Assembly (NCBI RefSeq): GCF_026914265.1
Contig: NC_069132.1
Coordinates: 29,134,932-29,198,931, forward strand
DNA from: Mya arenaria
Lineage: Eukaryota > Mollusca > Bivalvia > Myida > Myidae
Length of the DNA stretch: 64,000 bases
Direction: 5' to 3'
Positions 12,601 to 18,600 of the stretch are shown here, one piece after another; positions within the stretch are counted from its first letter, which is position 1, and every line of letters starts with the position of its first letter. The position numbers and the translations under genes were made by a program. The notes under the pieces were generated by a model. That model made no database searches and was not told the origin of the DNA. It saw only the letters and a program-made list of their open reading frames with translations.

Positions 12601-15600
12601 GGCGGCTATCCGATTTTCTCTGACTTGGATAGATTTCACCCCGTCAATGTTAGATATCGTCATTTTCTAAAGATATATCGAGCCTACCGATGTAGCAGCC
12701 AGTTACAAATTCCTTTGACTTCTATTTTTTTTCGCATTGTAATGTCACATTTATGATAATTTGTCAGGAATATCGGAAAGCGAAACGACGCGAGACGCCA
12801 TTACTTCCTCGTTTGTTTGACGGACATAGACAGAGTTCGCTCCCTTGATATCAGGGGGCGTGGCTTAGAAGCCGCTGTCGTAAGGTCAATTGACAAGGTT
12901 ACCGATCAGATTCCAGATCGATAATCACTTGTCACTTCGGGTGTAAATTGCTCTTGCGGGTTAAACAAACATTCAGATCATGCATTGAGGCTCCTTTCAG
13001 ATGATACCGACTCTCACACCGAAATATTCCGTGTCAAAACTGTTGCATATTACAAATGGATGATGCGTTGATTTCGGGTCTTTTACGATTCCCGTGCATC
13101 AAAACCCGGGAGCTCGGGTCAATTGAAAGCCCTGCAGTTTAATGTCACAGCCATTAAGGTTTTTGCCATTGTTTCAACTTGCCAAACCGGAAATGTTTGT
13201 AACTATGCAACGATTCGGACACTACCAAAATATTTAAATTATCGTTGTCATCATAGGCCAGAGATCGCTAAAAATCTGACTTTTCGAATTTTGGGGCATA
13301 AAAAAATTGCGGTCGGCGGTAAAAAATTACGGTCGGTCGGGTTACAGGAAACAGACATATTTTTTTTTAGGCCTTATGGATGTATTCATAATGATAGCAT
13401 ATATACACATATTGAATTTACGAGCAGTTACACAATACATGGCACGGTTTAGGTGAAAGACATTTTAATTCATGCATGCCATTAAGGCGTTGCTTTAAAT
13501 GATATTCGAGAAAAGATATATTGACCCTACCTGCCTCTTACCCTAATGCGGGGGCATATTGATCCTACCTGCCATGACATCTAGAGTGGCCCCACAGCTC
13601 TGAATATTGGATATGGTTTCATTTCTCTAGTCTTAACTACAGTTGTAATTTAGATATTGCGTTGTATCTTAAAAAACATTTGTTAAACGTGTAAGAATGG
13701 TATTTTTCGAGGATGGACAAGACTCGCGATCAGTTCATTGACAAGAAAGTGTTGTGAGAACAGGACTTTTCACCCACTATATGAATTTATATTTCTAATA
13801 TATATATGAACTGACCACTTTGTTGTCGATGCCCAACTATTGCCACACTATTTAATTATTGAAACTTCTTCAAGACCAGAGGGTGCGTTGACATTACTTG
13901 TTTCCCTACATGTTTTTTAAGTGTTCATGTACATATACAGAGAGGGTTACTATGGTTTATTTTTTAAACAAACAATTAAAATAATAATAATATAAAGGTT
14001 TTTTGTTGTTGTTTTTTAAATCGGCCCGCGCCCGATTCGTTTCCATTTTAATATGTATGTGCGGGATAAAAATACATAGTATACTTTCTATACCCAGTTA
14101 TGTAGCTCCTGGTCCAATGCATTCTCTTTTTTATCAATGGGTCGTAACAAAATGTACTTTCAAAACTTAAATATCTTTAAGTGAATGAATGGACTAGGGA
14201 TAGGATCAAAAACTGTTTTTCCTATCAATGAACCTGGACCAGAAGCGTTATATTACAACACCATCACCAAGCATGGCATGTAATATCATCATGGACTTCT
14301 AATAGTACTATGGATGTAACGGTTTAAATCGGTAGAATTGTTAACTCAAAATGTCTCTATACAGTTTATACCGATATTGTTTTTTTTCTCTCTTGACTAC
14401 TTCGGCCGAACAATTTTTTTAACAGTGATCATTCATACTGGATTATCAAGACATCTATATACATATGTAGCCTCTGGTCCAGTAATGCTCTATTTCCGTA
14501 TGCATACTTTCATACAATGTATCTAGACCAGAAGCGTTATTAAAACAACACCATCACCTTGCATAGCATATAACATGCATCATCCTGGACTCCTACTGGT
14601 ACTACGGTTGTGTACGAGTTTTATTTAGAACAATTGATAGGTCCTTGAGCCTTTATAATTTTGATATTTTTTCGATACTGGTTTCTTTTTTTACTATTCC
14701 GGGCGCACATTAATTTGGTTTCGTTTGGCGTCGTGGTGACTTGCATTTAAAGGTTTCTAGTAAGATCTATGTGTTACATCATACTCTGTAATACCTCATC
14801 CTTTCATGTGAAAACGGAAGAAGAAATGTTTCGTCACCACAACGTAGATTATACATCTTTAAAATAATTACTATTTTAAGTAATGAAAATCCATATTTTA
14901 AGCGTTCATTTCATAACTCCGGAGATGGAGTGTTTGTTTTCCGGGCTCGGTAATGTTGGAAAGTCGATCATTATATCGTTCTTGATATCATGCAGAAGTC
15001 CATGGCGTCCTTTTCGTATATTTTCAAACAGTAAAATGCACATATACATATACATATAAACTAAAGTTTTAATTTATTTATATTCAGAGAGAAATCATCG
15101 TATTACCACCCTTTTGTAAAGGGTCCAGATAGTGGTTCTCGGCGTATACAATGATCGTGCTCGTTATTTTAGGTTAACTTTAAAGTCTTTGATCGTGCCT
15201 TTTTTCCTTCTTTTTTATTTTAGTTTATAAATGTTTTTACTATTTTATATTGTGAGGTTGTTTTTTTTTTAAATTTATTTGTATTCAGAGAGCAGTCATT
15301 GTATTACCACCCTTTTGTAAAGGGTCCAGATAGTAGTTCTCGGCGTATACAATGATCGTGCTCGTTATTTTAAGTTTACATTAAATTCATTACTCGTGCC
15401 TGTTTTTCTTTTTCCTTTATTTTATTTCTGTTTTTTGTTATTTTATTTTTTTAATTTTGGTTTGATTTGTGTTGTGAACCTTCTCAGATAAGGCAGTCAT
15501 TGTATTACCACCCTTTGATTAGGGCCCAAATCAGTGGTTCTCGGCGTATACAATGATCGTGCCTTTTTTTGCTCTTTTAAATTTAGTTTGATTAGTGTTA

Positions 15601-18600
15601 TGAACCTAATCAGAAATATATTTATAGTTAAAGCAGTCATTGTATTACCACCCTTTGATAAGGGTCCAGATAGTGGTTCTCGGCGTATACAATGATCGTG
15701 CTGGTTTATTTTAAGTGTATTACTTGATTATAGCTGCAAATTTGACATTTCGCGTGTCTGTACTGGGCATGGATCATTTGAAATTGTTATATTTTGTGTG
15801 AATTTGTTGATTTATTAGTGTTATGAACTTGCTCAGAATCCTGTTCCTAACATATCATATTTTAAGTGTTCCCGTTGTTCCTTATATGATGGGCATTTGA
15901 AAAAAATATGGTAAAATGTTTCTTTGTCACCGCATTGTGTACAACAGTCAGTATTTGCATAGTTATCAGCAGCAAGCATGCTCGTTTCTAATCGTAATCG
16001 TGTAAAGACTTTATCTTTAAGTGTATTTGTACTGTATGTTTTGATTGTGGTGTTAATTTCCCCATATTCAAAATTGTGCTCAAGTTTATATACTTCAAAG
16101 TCTCTTACAAATTTGTTTTTTGTTAGTTTCTTTATCCAGCTGTATGCTTCGGGGACGCTTAATTTGATGTTTGTTCGTGAACCTTGCCTTGATGCTTGTT
16201 TTGCAATTTTATCAGCAATTTCATTTCCTAAGATGTCTATGTGACTAAGAATCCAGACAAATGTAATTGACACCCCTAGATTATGAAGCACTGTAGTATT
16301 ATTAAGTATTTGCTGCAAAATTTCTGGCCGTGACCTGGAAAAGCATGCTTTCACTGACTACCTGCCTCTAACCCTAATGCGAGGGCATATTTATCCTACC
16401 TGCCTCTAACCCTAACGCGGGGGCATATTGATCCAACCTACCTCTAAAGCGGGGCAATATTGATCCTATCTGCCTCTATCTCGGAAGCATATTGATCCTA
16501 CTTGTCCCTAACGCTGGGGCATATTGATCCTACCTGCCTCTAACGCTGGGGCATATTGATCCTACCTGCCTCTAACCCTAACGCGGGGGCATATTGATCC
16601 AACCTACCTCTAAAGCGTGGCAATATTGATCCTATCTGCCTCTATCTCGGGGGCATATTGATCCTACTTGTCCCTAACGCTGGGGCATATTGATCCTACC
16701 TGCCTCTAACGCGGGGGTATATTGATTCTACCTGCCTCTAACACAATTACGGGGGCATATTAGTCCTACTTGCCTCTGACGCTAGTGCGGGGGTATAATG
16801 ATCCTTCCTGTCTCTAACGCTAGTGTGGGGTGTATTGATTCTACCTGCCTCTAACGCTAGTGCGGGGTATATTGATCTTACCTGCTTCTAACGCTAGTGT
16901 GGGGGCATATTGATCCTACCTGCCCCTAACGCTTATTCGGGGGTATATTGATCCTACCTGCCTCTAACGCTAGTGCGGGGTCATATTGATCCTACCTGCC
17001 TCTAACGCTAGTGCGAAGACATATTGATCCTACCTGCCTCTAACGCTAGTGCGAGGGCATATTGATCCTACCTGCCTCTAACGCTAGTGCGGGGGCATAT
17101 TGATTCTACCTTTCTCTTACGCTAGTGCAGGGTATATTGATCCTATCTGCCTCTAACGCTAGTGCGGGGGTATATTGATCCTACCTTTCTCTAACGCTAG
17201 TGCGGGGTATATTGATCCTATCTGCCTCTAACGCTAGCGCGGGGGTATATTGATCATACCTGCCTCTAATGCTAGTACGGGGGTATATTGATCCTACCTG
17301 CCTCTAACACTAGTTCGGGGGTATATTGATCATACCTGCCTCTAACGCTAGTGTGGGGGCATATTGATCCTACCTGCCGCTAACACTAACGCGAGGGCAT
17401 ATTGATCCTTCCTGCCTCTAACGCTTATTCGGGGGCATAATTATTGATCCTACCTGCATCTAACGCTAGTGCGGGGGCATATTGATCCTACCTGCCTCTA
17501 ACGCTAGCGCGGGGGTATATTGATCCTACCTGCCTCTAACGCTAGTGCGGGGTATATTGATCCTACCTGCCCCTAACGCTAGTGCGGGGGTATATTGATC
17601 CGGTCTGCCTCTAACGCTAGTGCGGGGGTATATTGATCCTACCTGCCTCTAACGCTAGTGTGGGGGAATATTGATCCTGTCTGCCTCTAACGCGAGTGCG
17701 GGGGTATATTGATCCTACCTGCCTCTAACACTAGTGCGGGGTATATTGATCCGGTCTGCCTCTAACGCTAGTGCGGGTGTATATTGATCCTACCTGCCTC
17801 TAACGCTATTGCGGGGGTGTATTGATCCTACCTACCTCTAACGCTAGTGTGGGGGTATATTGATCCTACCTGCCTCTAACGCGAGTGTGGGGGAATATTG
17901 ATCCTGTCTGCCTCTAACGCGAGTGCGGGGGAATATTGATCCTACCTGCCTCTAACGCTAGTGCGGGGGTATATTGATCCTACCTGCCTCTAACGCTATT
18001 GCGGGGGTGTATTGATCCTACCTGCCTCTAACGCTAGTGTGGGGGTATATTGATCCTACCTGCCTCTAACGCGAGTGTGGGGGAATATTGATCCTGTCTG
18101 CCTCTTACGCGAGTGCGGGGGAATATTGATCCTACCTGCCTCTAACGCGAGTGTGGGGGAATATTGATCCTGTCTGCCTCTAACGCGAGTGCGGGGGTAT
18201 ATTGATCCTACCTGCCTCTAATACTAGTGCGGGGTATATTGATCCGGTCTGCCTCTAACGCTAGTACGGGGATATATTGATCATACCTGCCTCTAACGTG
18301 GGGATATATAGTCCCTACCTGCCTCTAACGCTAGTGCGGGGGTATATTGATCCTATCTGCCTCTAACGCTATTGCGGGGGTGTATTGATCCTACCTGCCT
18401 CTAACGCTAGTGTGGGGGTATATTGATCCTACCTGCCTCCAACGCGAGTGCGAGGGTATATTGATCCTACCTGCCTCTAACGCTAGTGTGGGGGTATATT
18501 GATCCTGTCTGCCTCTAACGCTAGTTCGGGGGTGTATTGATACTGTCTGCCTCTAACGCTAGTGCGGTGGTGTATTGATACTGTCTGCCTCTAACGCGAG

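Larger units (their letters stand above)
9889..12891. repeat. Inverted 17-bp repeat pair about 3 kb apart
   Basis: AATTGACCTTACGACAG at 9889-9905 recurs exactly, inverted, at 12875-12891. Inside each lies GTCCGTCAAAC (near 9978, and inverted near 12815). The space between holds the small two-exon frame. This could be the pair of ends of a decayed element or two inverted copies of a dispersed repeat. Confidence 0.5.

Noticed and set aside
13569..13627. Longer version of exon 4 starting after ACTAG at 13628
   Set aside because: It is in frame but would insert polar residues (RNETISNIQ) into a membrane helix; the shorter exon plus the distal exon 3 donor fits the family better.
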